From: an uncultured Eubacteriales bacterium
Lineage (GTDB): Bacteria; Bacillota; Clostridia; Oscillospirales; Acutalibacteraceae
Length of the DNA stretch: 64,000 nucleotides
Assembly (NCBI GenBank): GCA_934486455.1
Contig: CAKSPR010000004.1
Coordinates: 4,835 to 68,834 of the forward strand
Direction: 5' to 3'
Positions 49,603 to 57,910 of this stretch are shown piece after piece. The notes below the pieces were generated by a model. The model was not told the DNA's origin, did no database searches, and worked only from the letters and a program-made list of their open reading frames with translations. The position numbers were made by a program, and so were the translations under genes. Each line of letters opens with the position of its first letter. Position 1 is the first letter of the stretch.

Positions 49603-50871
49603 TCAGTCGATGGACTTGGCATTTTCGAGAAGATATTTCTCGGCGTCATAGCACCACAGTCCGTTGTTTTCGGCCACGATCTCGGCAAGCTTTTTGAACA
49701 TGGGATCGGTTTCTCCCAGCTTTTCGAAATCGGCAATGGCGGTGAGAGGCATGGAAATGTGGGTGTAGATGAGCTTTTTGCCGCCCTTGATGTTGGGAAG
49801 GTTAAGGGTGGTTTCCACAACGCTGTCAAGGCCACCCACATGTGTGATCATGGACGCGGGGTTGACCTTGCCGCTTCCCATCATGGAAATGACCTCTACC
49901 ACATCGTCGATATTGCTGCCCGAATCGCCGGCAATGTGCGTGGTATCGTAATGGACATTATAGAAATTAAATTCGGCCGAAAACTCGGTCTTGGTGGGGC
50001 CTGCGAAGAAATTGAGGCATCCGTCGTGACCGAGGATTGCGCCGCCCTGCTCCACAACCGGTTTAACGGGAGCGAAAACAAAAACATCATCAAAGCCCTT
50101 GCCGCCGGTAAGGCCGCGGAGCACGCCCACGGGATCGTCGCAGGCGGTGTTTACATAGTGAAGCTCAACGCCGAATTTCTTGGCATCCTCGGGAGTGTAT
50201 ATGGATGCGGCGCGGGCAAGTCTTGCGTCGTCCACATCGGTGACAACCAGAAGGGAGGGATGAACATCGCGGTGAATGGCATAGTCGATTGCACCCAGTC
50301 CCATGGGACCCGCACCGGCGAGAATGGCCATTTTACCGTTTTGGACGATGTCCATTTTATGAGCATAGTGGTGGCCGGGAACGTTGTGCCAGGAGGTGTG
50401 AAGTCCGCCGGCAATACATGCCATAGGCTCGGAAAGGGAGCCGTAGAAGAAGGCGTCTCCGGTGTAGTTCAGAAGGCATCCAAGCTCCATAACCTTGTTG
50501 GGAACGATAACATAGGTGGCGTCGCCGCCGATGTATCTGAAGGAATAGCCGGGAGCGGCATAAATGTCCTCGGGGTCGTTAAGAGCCGGCTGAATGGAAA
50601 CGCGCTGACCCTCTTTAAAGTCGTTTGCCCATTTGCTTCCCACCTTGACGATTTCGCCGCAGAACTCGTGTCCTACAATGGTGGGGTTTTCGGCCACGTC
50701 GTTGGGCACGCGCTTATGCTTTGCACCCTGGATGGCGGCCTTGTAGGTGGACATGCAAATGCTGTCGGATACCACCTTGAGCAGTATCTCGTCCTCCTGC
50801 ATCTCGGGAAGCTCGAACTCCTCAAGGCGCAAATCGTTTTCACCGTAAATTCTTACTGCTTTTGTTTTCAT
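49603..50871 (-). CDS. Zinc-type medium-chain dehydrogenase, sorbose-1-phosphate reductase-like
   Basis: 422-aa MDR-superfamily dehydrogenase. GHEFCGEIVKVG is the zinc-site motif and LAGAGPMGLGAIDYA the nucleotide-binding loop. The N-terminal cysteine region SICMSTYKAAIQGAKHKR and the length of over 400 aa resemble L-sorbose-1-phosphate reductase (SorE) rather than simple alcohol dehydrogenases. With a fructose-6-phosphate aldolase next to it, a role in sugar-phosphate or polyol breakdown is likely, but no PTS or sugar transporter is adjacent. Confidence 0.75.
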   Translation of the reverse strand: MKTKAVRIYGENDLRLEEFELPEMQEDEILLKVVSDSICMSTYKAAIQGAKHKRVPNDVAENPTIVGHEFCGEIVKVGSKWANDFKEGQRVSIQPALNDPEDIYAAPGYSFRYIGGDATYVIVPNKVMELGCLLNYTGDAFFYGSLSEPMACIAGGLHTSWHNVPGHHYAHKMDIVQNGKMAILAGAGPMGLGAIDYAIHRDVHPSLLVVTDVDDARLARAASIYTPEDAKKFGVELHYVNTACDDPVGVLRGLTGGKGFDDVFVFAPVKPVVEQGGAILGHDGCLNFFAGPTKTEFSAEFNFYNVHYDTTHIAGDSGSNIDDVVEVISMMGSGKVNPASMITHVGGLDSVVETTLNLPNIKGGKKLIYTHISMPLTAIADFEKLGETDPMFKKLAEIVAENNGLWCYDAEKYLLENAKSID

Positions 50872-51020
50872 TTTGAAGACCTCTTTAAAAATTAATTTTT
50901 AAATTTGGTATGACGGACGGTTGGCGGGAATCCGTTTTGAGAAACCTGCGGCGGCAGACTTAACCGCACCGCCCTTTAAGTTTAAAACGGGTTGCCGCTC
51001 CGCAATTTGACTTAACGGAA

Positions 51021-51620
51021 TTATCCGATGGTTATAACGGGATCGTTGAATGTGGGATGAAGCTCGTTGGAGTTTTCATCGCAGCAGCTGGGGCAGGAGA
51101 TGTTGAGCTTGGTCTCGCCCGATGCGCCTGCCTTGGGTTTAAAGGTGAGCTTTCCAAGCTCGACGGCATCGCTTATGGATTTGGCGGTGCTGCTCATCAT
51201 GGCGATACGGATAGTGCCCTTTTCAGGCTCGTTATCGGCCGAAAGGAAGGAGTCCTCGTTGGCGGCAAAATCTATATATTCAAGCTTGTCGGTGTCGTAA
51301 GAAACGGTCAGATCAATGGCGGCAATGGTTGAGCCGGCCGAAACCTCGAGAGGTATCGTGATTTCCTCGCCTGCCTTGGCGGTCTTGGCCCCCGAGCCGA
51401 CGGTAAATTCGGGAGCGACAAAGGTTGCCGATTCTCCGCCGTCGGTGCTGCTTTTACCGTTCTGTGTGGCCGACTTTAAAGCGTCTGCCGCCGAAGCGGA
51501 GGTTGTTGTCGAAGCTCCGCCGTCAGACTGAACGTCGGTGCCTTTGTCACCCTTCTTTTTACAGGCCGAAAATGCCGTAAGCATAAGAACCGCAAGAATA
51601 AGTGCTGTTATTTTTCTCAT
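51021..51620 (-). CDS. Cell-surface lipoprotein with a single cohesin domain
   Basis: 199 aa. Signal peptide with lipobox AFSAC, acylated Cys20, then a Ser/Thr/Ala-rich linker (about 25-68). Residues about 70-199 match the cohesin fold: TAKAGEEITIPLEVSAG, AIDLTVSYDTDKLEYIDF, GTIRIAMMSS and VELGKLTFKPKAG are the usual strand pattern. The domain would display a docking site on the outer face of the membrane for dockerin proteins such as the C39 peptidase at 3.0-4.5 kb. ATG 51620 follows AAAGGAG at 8 bases. Ends CSSCCDEN-like near its C-terminus (CPSCCDEN), an unusual cysteine cluster. Confidence 0.82.
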   Translation of the reverse strand: MRKITALILAVLMLTAFSACKKKGDKGTDVQSDGGASTTTSASAADALKSATQNGKSSTDGGESATFVAPEFTVGSGAKTAKAGEEITIPLEVSAGSTIAAIDLTVSYDTDKLEYIDFAANEDSFLSADNEPEKGTIRIAMMSSTAKSISDAVELGKLTFKPKAGASGETKLNISCPSCCDENSNELHPTFNDPVITIG

Positions 51621-51647
51621 TACATTCACTCCTTTTGTCCAAAAAAG

Positions 51648-51676
51648 ATTATACACCATTTTTACTCCTAAAGCAA
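51648..51676 (-). promoter_or_regulatory. Promoter of the cohesin lipoprotein
   Basis: On the minus strand TTGCTT (51676-51671), 17 bases, TATAAT (51653-51648). The -35 box lies inside the last codons of the upstream EamA gene, so the cohesin gene can be expressed on its own. Confidence 0.55.
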
Positions 51677-52645
51677 TTGCTTTTTAGATTTTTTTATTTT
51701 GATTTTTTCGTCGGGTATCTGAGCCAGCAAAATGGCCGCAAACATAAGCACACAGCCGATAATTTCCCTTGCTCCCATGGCGTCTCCCAAAATGATCCAC
51801 CCCGAAAGCACGGCGAAAACCGATTCCATGCACATTATAAGCGAAGCAACCGTCGGGTCGGTGTATTTTTGGCCGACTATCTGCAGGGTATAGGCAACGC
51901 CGCTGCTCATAACGCCCGAATAAAGTATCGGCAAGGCGGCCGAAAGTATACCTCTTAAGGAGGGCTGTTCGAATATGAACATACACCCTGCCGACAAAAG
52001 CCCGCCCACAAAAAACTGAATACATGACAGCCACACCCCGTTTACCATGGGTGAAAAATGATCTATCACGAGAATGTGGCCGGTAAAGGCCATGGCACAA
52101 AGGAGGGTTATAACATCACCTATACATATGGCGTTCCCTTCTCCGGTTTTGACGCAGAGCAGGTAAAGCCCCGTCACCGCAAGCACAATGCCTATCCAAA
52201 CGGTTTTTTGGGGTTTTCTTTTAAGAAAGATGCTGACAATGGGCACCATAACCACATAAAGGGCGGTTATAAACCCAGATTTGCCGGCGGTTGTGCCGTT
52301 TTCGATTCCGAACTGCTGCAGATTTGCCGCCACAAAAATGACAGCGCCGCACACAAGTCCTCCGATAACCACCGTTTTGTTGGGCTTGCGGTGTCCCACG
52401 GGGCCGTCGGCCGCATTTTTGGGCGTGCGCGAGGATATAAGCGCCACCGGCAGTATACAAGCCGAGCCGATGAGCATCCTCACTCCGTTAAACGTGAACG
52501 GCTGGACCAGTCCCACGCTTTCGCTCTGGGCCACAAAGGAGGTGCCCCAAATAAAGGCGGCAAGGGCAAGAAGGATGTTGCCCAGCATTTTTTTTGCAGA
52601 TGCGGTAGATATAACAATTCCTCCCGTATGTTTTTTTAATCTCAA
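51668..52645 (-). CDS. EamA/DMT-family transporter
   Basis: 325 aa with ten predicted membrane helices in two EamA repeats (LALAAFIWGTSFVAQ and YSGVMSSGVAYTLQIVGQKYTDPTVASLIM). The family exports or imports metabolites; substrate unknown. The in-frame start is TTG 52645, overlapping the stop of the PHP gene as TTGA. An ATG at 52588 (MLGNILLALAAF) would match relatives better but has no ribosome site, so the start is uncertain. Confidence 0.85.
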   Translation of the reverse strand: MRLKKHTGGIVISTASAKKMLGNILLALAAFIWGTSFVAQSESVGLVQPFTFNGVRMLIGSACILPVALISSRTPKNAADGPVGHRKPNKTVVIGGLVCGAVIFVAANLQQFGIENGTTAGKSGFITALYVVMVPIVSIFLKRKPQKTVWIGIVLAVTGLYLLCVKTGEGNAICIGDVITLLCAMAFTGHILVIDHFSPMVNGVWLSCIQFFVGGLLSAGCMFIFEQPSLRGILSAALPILYSGVMSSGVAYTLQIVGQKYTDPTVASLIMCMESVFAVLSGWIILGDAMGAREIIGCVLMFAAILLAQIPDEKIKIKKSKKQLL

Positions 52646-53370
52646 AAATTCTGCGGATAGCTCTTTTCGCTTCCGTCAAAAAGGGTATAGGGTCGACGGT
52701 TTAAGAGGGTGTCCATATAATCGAAAACCGTTTCAAAGGGCTTTTCGACCCCGATGCCGCCGCCCAGCATGTTTATATCGTGATTGTCGCTCCCCGCCGT
52801 TTGGGGAAGATTATATTTCTCGGCATATTTGACGGCGTCGATGTCAAACTGCGGAACACTTTGAGGCTTGCGGCAGTGGGGATTGGAATGGGAGGCGTTG
52901 CGACTTTCGACCGCGTCGACAAGCCCGGGATAAAGCCTTACCTCATCCACAATGCCCTTGACAATCCTGAAGGGATGGGCATGAACCACCATTCCGCCTG
53001 CGTTTTTGATTATTTTATACTGCTCCTCCACCGAGTCGGTCTTTATCTCGGGGTGGTTTATAAGCCACTGTTCATCGATACCGTAAACGAGAAATTCTGT
53101 GGCCTTAAAATTGGTCTCCAGTCCAAAAAACACCGAAAGGCCTATTTTGTCGCCCTCCTCCTTGGCTGCGCGGTATCCCGCACAGTATCCTCTTACCCAC
53201 TGCTCCCAGGGCAGGCTTTGGTCGACACAGTTGTTGCCCCGCCAAAAGTGGTTTGTAACCATTATACCTGCATAGCCGCCGGCCTTATACGCCCTTGCCA
53301 TCTCGGCACCGGAATTTACGGCACAGGCGCTGGCTTCGTTTGTATGACAGTGGGTTTCATAAAGATACAT
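52642..53370 (-). CDS. PHP-domain phosphoesterase
   Basis: 242 aa. PHP metal motifs ETHCHTNEAS at the N-terminus, VHAHPFR in the middle and GSDNHD near residue 198. PHP proteins hydrolyse phosphate esters such as histidinol phosphate or nucleotide phosphates; substrate unknown. RBS GGAGGG. It has its own promoter and is coupled to the EamA gene. Confidence 0.85.
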   Translation of the reverse strand: MYLYETHCHTNEASACAVNSGAEMARAYKAGGYAGIMVTNHFWRGNNCVDQSLPWEQWVRGYCAGYRAAKEEGDKIGLSVFFGLETNFKATEFLVYGIDEQWLINHPEIKTDSVEEQYKIIKNAGGMVVHAHPFRIVKGIVDEVRLYPGLVDAVESRNASHSNPHCRKPQSVPQFDIDAVKYAEKYNLPQTAGSDNHDINMLGGGIGVEKPFETVFDYMDTLLNRRPYTLFDGSEKSYPQNF

Positions 53371-53408
53371 AGCTTTCCCTCCAAAGAAACTCTTTAAAAA
53401 ACATACAT

Positions 53409-53437
53409 ATAATAAGACATTTTGCCCTTCAAGTCAA
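53409..53437 (-). promoter_or_regulatory. Promoter of the PHP-EamA pair
   Basis: On the minus strand TTGACT (53437-53432), 17 bases, TATTAT (53414-53409), about 40 bases before the ATG. Confidence 0.6.
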
Positions 53438-53475
53438 TGGAAAAGGGCAAATTTCGGCGGTGGGGATAATTTTTC

Positions 53476-53504
53476 TTGACAAAAGCTCCCGTTTATGTTA
53501 CACT
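53476..53504 (+). promoter_or_regulatory. Promoter of rplU-prp-rpmA
   Basis: TTGACA (53476-53481), 17 bases, TACACT (53499-53504). It leaves a leader of about 100 bases before rplU. Confidence 0.65.
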
Positions 53505-53509
53505 AACAA

Positions 53510-53600
53510 AGCCGCTTGTTACGGGCGGTGGTTTTTGCTGTGCAAAAATCACCATAAAGAGAAGTTTTTCCGCCCCGACTGACAGCGAGTCTATTGTATT
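53510..53600 (+). ncRNA. Ribosomal protein L21 leader-like RNA
   Basis: Within the rplU leader, GGGCGG (53523-53528) pairs with CCGCCC (53570-53575) and encloses a 10-bp hairpin TGGTTTTTGC-TGT-GCAAAAATCA (53529-53551). Firmicute rplU operons often carry an L21 leader (Rfam L21_leader) at this position, thought to bind L21 for autoregulation. Assignment rests on position and fold, not on a covariance search. Confidence 0.55.
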
Positions 53601-53613
53601 GGAGTTTTAAAAA

Positions 53614-53928
53614 ATGTACGCAATCATTGAGACCGGCGGAAAGCAGTACAAGGTATCTAACGGCGACGTTATTTACATCGAAAAGCTTAATGCCGAAGCA
53701 GAGGAAACCGTAAAATTCGACAAGGTTCTCGCCTTCTGTGACGACAACGGAGTTCAGGTCGGCGCCCCCACCCTCGACATTTCCGTTGAAGGCAAGGTGG
53801 TTAAAAACGGCAAGGGCAAGAAGATCACCGTTTTCACCTACAAGCCCAAGAAAAACGAAAAGAGAAAAATGGGTCACCGTCAACCCTACACCAAGGTTGA
53901 AATCGTTTCCATCAACGGCGTTAAATAA
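53614..53928 (+). CDS. rplU: 50S ribosomal protein L21
   Basis: 104 aa, starts [14 protein letters not shown], ends with the family's [12 protein letters not shown]. First gene of rplU-prp-rpmA. Stop and prp start overlap as TAATG. Confidence 0.97.
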   Translation: MYAIIETGGKQYKVSNGDVIYIEKLNAEAEETVKFDKVLAFCDDNGVQVGAPTLDISVEGKVVKNGKGKKITVFTYKPKKNEKRKMGHRQPYTKVEIVSINGVK

Positions 53929-54260
53929 TGACCACCGCAGTTTTTTCCAAGGAAAACGGGCTTTTTAAGGGATTTGCCCTTTTCGGACACGCAGGCCGCG
54001 GAGGCGAAGGCAACGACATTGTCTGTGCGGCGTTGTCCTCAGCCGCCTATCTTGCGGCGAACGCCCTTTCCCTGGACAATAAAAACGCAAAAATAAATAT
54101 AAGCGAAGGCAAAATGACCGTTTATATCGGAAATGACAGCGAGCTTTCCGAAAAGGTGCTTACCGCCCTTGAATTTCAGCTGACCGACATACAGCGCCAG
54201 TATCCGAAAAATTTTCGCCTTTGCAGTTTAACTTTAACAGGAGGAAAAAACAATGTTTAA
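53928..54260 (+). CDS. prp: Ribosomal-processing cysteine protease Prp
   Basis: 110 aa. Catalytic His21 in FGHAGRG and Cys33 in DIVCAALS match Prp of Staphylococcus, which removes the N-terminal extension of L27. The substrate is encoded next, and its extension (FNVNIQLF before AHKKG) is present, so the processing system is complete. It overlaps both neighbours. Confidence 0.94.
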   Translation: MTTAVFSKENGLFKGFALFGHAGRGGEGNDIVCAALSSAAYLAANALSLDNKNAKINISEGKMTVYIGNDSELSEKVLTALEFQLTDIQRQYPKNFRLCSLTLTGGKNNV

Positions 54261-54537
54261 TGTAAATATTCAGCTTTTCGCTCATAAAAAGGGCGTTGGT
54301 TCGACCAAGAACGGCCGTGATTCGGAATCCAAGCGTCTCGGTCTTAAAAAGGGCGACGGCCAGTTTGTTACCGCCGGTAACATTCTTATCCGTCAGAGAG
54401 GCACCCACATCCATGCAGGCGAAAATGTCGGCCGCGGTTCGGATGATACCCTTTTTGCCCTCATCGACGGAAAGGTTAAGTTCGAGCGCGTCGGTCGTGA
54501 CCGCAAGCGCGTCAGTGTTTACGCTGTCGAACAATAA
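54253..54537 (+). CDS. rpmA: 50S ribosomal protein L27 precursor with cleavable N-terminus
   Basis: 94 aa. The first nine residues end in IQLF, then [15 protein letters not shown], which is the mature L27 start after Prp cleavage between Phe9 and Ala10. AGGAGG lies before ATG. Overlaps prp by 8 bases. Confidence 0.97.
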   Translation: MFNVNIQLFAHKKGVGSTKNGRDSESKRLGLKKGDGQFVTAGNILIRQRGTHIHAGENVGRGSDDTLFALIDGKVKFERVGRDRKRVSVYAVEQ

Positions 54538-54556
54538 TTTTTGTTGTGTAAGCTTT

Positions 54557-54602
54557 GGGCGAAAAAAAGGGGGTTCCCTTGTATTTTCGCCCTTTTGTTT
54601 TG
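54557..54602 (+). terminator. Terminator after rpmA
   Basis: GGGCGAAAA (54557-54565) and TTTTCGCCC (54584-54592), with an inner AAGGG/CCCTT hairpin, then TTTTGTTTT. obg starts only 20 bases later, so read-through or partial termination probably supplies it, as no clear separate promoter is seen. Confidence 0.7.
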
Positions 54603-54621
54603 CCCGAAAGGTAAATAAAAA

Positions 54622-55884
54622 ATGTTTATAGATATTGCAAAAATCAAGATCCGCGCAGGGGACGGCGGCAACGGTGCAGTCTCCTTCCGCAGGGAGAAGT
54701 ATGTTGCGGCGGGAGGCCCCGACGGAGGAGACGGCGGAAAGGGCGGAAACATTGTTTTTCTCCCGGACGACAACCTTTCGACCCTTGCGGATTTTCGCTA
54801 CAAAAGAAAATACATCGCCGAAAACGGCCAGCCCGGCGGCGGAAAACGCTGCTTTGGCAAAAACGGCGCCGATCTTATAATACGCGTGCCCCGTGGCACC
54901 CTTGTCAAGGATGCAGAGAGCGGTCGGCTTCTTGCCGATGTGTCGGACGATACCCCTGCCGTAGTCGCAAGGGGCGGGCGAGGCGGCTGGGGAAACAGCC
55001 ATTTTGCCACTCCCACCCGTCAGGCTCCCCGTTTTGCCAAAAGCGGAGTGGTCGGTGAGGAAAAAGAGGTGCAGCTCGAGCTCAAGCTTCTTGCCGATGT
55101 GGGGCTTATCGGCTTCCCAAATGTGGGGAAATCCACCCTTGTTTCGGTGGTCAGCGAGGCGAGGCCGAAAATCGCCAACTACCATTTTACCACCCTATCC
55201 CCGGTGCTCGGAGTGGTCAGGATAGCCGAAGGCTCATCCTTTGTTATGGCCGATATTCCCGGCCTGATTGAGGGCGCGGGCGAGGGCGTGGGACTCGGAC
55301 ACGAGTTTTTGCGCCATGTGGAGCGTTGCAGAATGCTTCTTCACATTGTTGATGTATCTGGGAGCGAAGGGAGAGATCCCTGTGAGGATTTCGATGCCAT
55401 CAACCGCGAGCTTGCGGTTTTCAGCGAGGATCTGGCAAAGCGCCCGCAGATCGTGGCAGGCAACAAATGCGACCTTGCCTCACCCGAGCAGATCGAGCGT
55501 TTCAGAAATTATGTCGAGCAAAAGGGCTACGAGTTTTTTGAGCTTACCGCTCCCATTTGCGAAGGCACAAAGGAAATTATAAACAGGATAGCGGCCATGC
55601 TTTCCACCCTGCCTCCCGTTGCCCGTTTCGAGCCCGATCCCGAGCCCGAAGCCGAAATTTCCCGCAACAAATTCGAAATAACAAAAGAAGGCGAGATTTA
55701 TGCGGTCGACGCCCCGTGGCTTGAAAAAATCATGTCGACCATCAACCCCGAGGATTACGAATCCCTTCAGTATTTCGAACGCGTGCTCAGGGAAAGCGGC
55801 ATAATCGACGAGCTAAGAAAAATGGGCATCGAGGACGGAGACACTGTTTCGATCCACGGCATGGAATTTGATTTTGTCAATTGA
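54622..55884 (+). CDS. obg: Ribosome-assembly GTPase Obg
   Basis: 420 aa. Glycine-rich Obg domain (FIDIAKIKIRAGDGGNGAVS) about 1-158, G domain with GFPNVGKST, DIPGLIEGA and NKCD, and a C-terminal OCT domain (about 340-420). It takes part in 50S maturation and the stringent/sporulation response. The rplU-prp-rpmA-obg order is conserved in Firmicutes. Confidence 0.97.
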   Translation: MFIDIAKIKIRAGDGGNGAVSFRREKYVAAGGPDGGDGGKGGNIVFLPDDNLSTLADFRYKRKYIAENGQPGGGKRCFGKNGADLIIRVPRGTLVKDAESGRLLADVSDDTPAVVARGGRGGWGNSHFATPTRQAPRFAKSGVVGEEKEVQLELKLLADVGLIGFPNVGKSTLVSVVSEARPKIANYHFTTLSPVLGVVRIAEGSSFVMADIPGLIEGAGEGVGLGHEFLRHVERCRMLLHIVDVSGSEGRDPCEDFDAINRELAVFSEDLAKRPQIVAGNKCDLASPEQIERFRNYVEQKGYEFFELTAPICEGTKEIINRIAAMLSTLPPVARFEPDPEPEAEISRNKFEITKEGEIYAVDAPWLEKIMSTINPEDYESLQYFERVLRESGIIDELRKMGIEDGDTVSIHGMEFDFVN

Positions 55885-56022
55885 TTTTTCCAAATAAGCT
55901 TTCGGCTTCACGGCATTTTTTCATTCCGTCGGCTTTTCGCGGATTTCCCGCCGACACCCGTCGACCCTTCCGACCGTTTACCGACCCGTGCAGAGCTTTC
56001 GTCCGATTTAAAAGGAGATTTT

Positions 56023-56412
56023 ATGAGACTTTTAGGTGAAAACTGCAATCCCGACAATTTAAGCCCTCTTACCCTTGCCTTTGTGGGCGACGGGGTTTAT
56101 GAGCTTTTTGTGAGAGAGCATCTTGCCTGCCTCGCCAACCGCCCTGCCGGAGAGCTTAACTCCCGCAAGGTGCAAATGGTGAAGGCGGCCTCTCAGGCCG
56201 AAGCCTTCAGAAAAATTTCCGATTTTCTTTCGGAAAAGGAGCTTTCAATCTTTAAACGGGGCAGAAATGCCCACCCTCCCCATTCGGCCAAAAACGCCTC
56301 GTCGGCCGATTACCATGCGGCTACGGGACTTGAGGCACTTTTCGGATGGCTCTACCTTTCGGACATGAAGGACAGGGCTGCCGAGCTTTTCAGAATAATA
56401 GCAAAGGACTAA
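56023..56412 (+). CDS. mrnC: Mini-ribonuclease III
   Basis: 129 aa. RNase III catalytic core without the dsRNA-binding domain: LAFVGDGVYELFVR (acidic catalytic residues), RGRNAH, and YHAATGLEALFGWLYL. In Bacillus it trims 23S rRNA ends. In most Firmicutes mrnC follows cysS; here cysS is 35 kb away and the gene sits 138 bases after obg. AAAGGAG precedes the ATG. Confidence 0.93.
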   Translation: MRLLGENCNPDNLSPLTLAFVGDGVYELFVREHLACLANRPAGELNSRKVQMVKAASQAEAFRKISDFLSEKELSIFKRGRNAHPPHSAKNASSADYHAATGLEALFGWLYLSDMKDRAAELFRIIAKD

Positions 56413-56417
56413 TTTAT

Positions 56418-57350
56418 ATGTGGTTTATACTTGCGCTTGTCGCAATATTCTTTTGGAGCGGTTCCGATCTTTTTACCAAAATGGGATCGGACAAAAACGA
56501 AAAATATACCCAGTGGAAGATCGTCGTGGCGGTAGGCCTTGTCATGGGAATCCACGCGGGAGTTGAGCTTTTGCGGGGGGCGGAATTTAAGCTTTCGGAT
56601 ATGATAACATATCTCCCCGCCTCAAGCATGTACATACTTTCCATGATTATCGGCTACATAGGGCTTCGTTACCTTGTGCTGTCGGTTTCGACCCCCATAT
56701 GCAACTGCTCGGGAGCGGTTGCGGCAGTCATGTGCTATCTTTTCCTCGACCAAAAACTGACCGTCCTGCAGATAGTTGCCGTAGGCTTTATCATGGCCGG
56801 AATAATCCTGCTGTCGGTGCTCGAGCGCAAATATGAAAAGCAGGACCGACTTTTGCAGGGTCAAAAAATCGAGAAAAAATACACCCACAGCTTTATCGCC
56901 ATCTTCCTGCCCATTACCTACTGTATAATCGACGCTCTCGGCACCTTCTTCGACGGCATGCTTCTCATTGAAGAGGACGACGCGGGAAATGTCATTTCGG
57001 GCGTGCTTTCTGAGGAAAGTGCCAACATAGCCTACGAGCTGACCTTCCTTTTGATGGGACTTATATGCTTTATATTTGTTTTTGTCATAAAAAAGGAACG
57101 GTTTTCGATCAAAAACGAGAAATTCCGCCTTACCGGTGCGGTTTGCGAAACGGCCGGTCAGTTTGCCTACATTTACGCCATATCGGGCAACACCATCGCC
57201 GCCGCCCCCATGATCTCATCCTACTGCCTCTTCTCGGTGGTATGGGCAAGACTTATTCTTAAAGAAAAGCTCACCCTTATACAATACATTTCCATCGTCC
57301 TCGCAGGCATAGGTATTGTGCTTATGGGCGTTTCGGAGGGAATGGCATAA
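56418..57350 (+). CDS. EamA-family transporter, second copy in window
   Basis: 310 aa with about ten membrane helices. The first repeat (IFFWSGSDLFTKMGSDKN) and second repeat are EamA-like, with a charged loop near residues 150-165 and another near 190-205 (LLIEEDDAGN). Substrate unknown. ATG 56418 follows AAAGGA at 9 bases and lies five bases after the mrnC stop. An upstream in-frame start inside mrnC is disfavoured. Confidence 0.85.
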   Translation: MWFILALVAIFFWSGSDLFTKMGSDKNEKYTQWKIVVAVGLVMGIHAGVELLRGAEFKLSDMITYLPASSMYILSMIIGYIGLRYLVLSVSTPICNCSGAVAAVMCYLFLDQKLTVLQIVAVGFIMAGIILLSVLERKYEKQDRLLQGQKIEKKYTHSFIAIFLPITYCIIDALGTFFDGMLLIEEDDAGNVISGVLSEESANIAYELTFLLMGLICFIFVFVIKKERFSIKNEKFRLTGAVCETAGQFAYIYAISGNTIAAAPMISSYCLFSVVWARLILKEKLTLIQYISIVLAGIGIVLMGVSEGMA

Positions 57351-57367
57351 AAACAATCTGAAATTTT

Positions 57368-57409
57368 GCTTCAACCTTTAGGTCATCTTTAGGTTGAAGC
57401 TTTATTTTT
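57368..57409 (+). terminator. Terminator after the EamA transporter
   Basis: GCTTCAACCT (57368-57377), 13-base loop, AGGTTGAAGC (57391-57400), then TTTATTTTT. Confidence 0.85.
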
Positions 57410-57700
57410 ATAACAGAAAATGCAGCAAAGACCGAGCCCCGTAAGAAAAGCTTTGCAAGGCCGCTGTCTGTTTTGTCGGGCGTATTTCTTATTGCCTCGG
57501 TCTGTCCCATAACGGCCAAGGGCGGAGCATATGCTTTCTTCGGCTAAAGAGACAAGCTCTTTTAAACTCCGAGGACAACGCGGCAAGGGCGTCCGCTGCG
57601 GATTTTAACAGGACCGCTGCATCAGGCGGCGCCCCTGCTCATACTTCGGTATCCGGTATCAAAAATCACATCTTTTTGATGCAATTTTTCCTTCATTCGG
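57410..57700. other. Gene-free gap
   Basis: About 290 bases with no credible gene on either strand. Short frames lack ribosome sites and known motifs. No repeat or RNA gene seen. It may be the remnant of a lost gene, since an orphan terminator-like hairpin follows. Confidence 0.5.
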
Positions 57701-57735
57701 CGACCCGACAGGACTTTTAAGGTTTTGTCGGGTCG
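57701..57735 (+). terminator. Orphan terminator-like hairpin before the SPFH promoter
   Basis: CGACCCGACA (57701-57710) and TGTCGGGTCG (57726-57735) form a 10-bp perfect stem, then TTTATTG. It has no intact gene immediately before it and ends four bases before the next -35 box. Confidence 0.5.
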
Positions 57736-57739
57736 TTTA

Positions 57740-57768
57740 TTGATTTTACAAAAAATATGTGGTAAAAT
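57740..57768 (+). promoter_or_regulatory. Promoter of the SPFH protein
   Basis: TTGATT (57740-57745), 17 bases, TAAAAT (57763-57768). The leader of about 135 bases is GC-rich and has no clear fold. Confidence 0.5.
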
Positions 57769-57910
57769 GTATTTGCAGAAAATTTCCACCCTTGCCGTGC
57801 CCTTTGCCAAAGTCTTCCGTCCCATTGCCCAAGCTCCAAAGCAGTCCCCGCAAGGGGGTCGGCCGCACGGTAAAGGCAAGGCACAGCGCAAATAAAAAGG
57901 AGAGAAAAAA

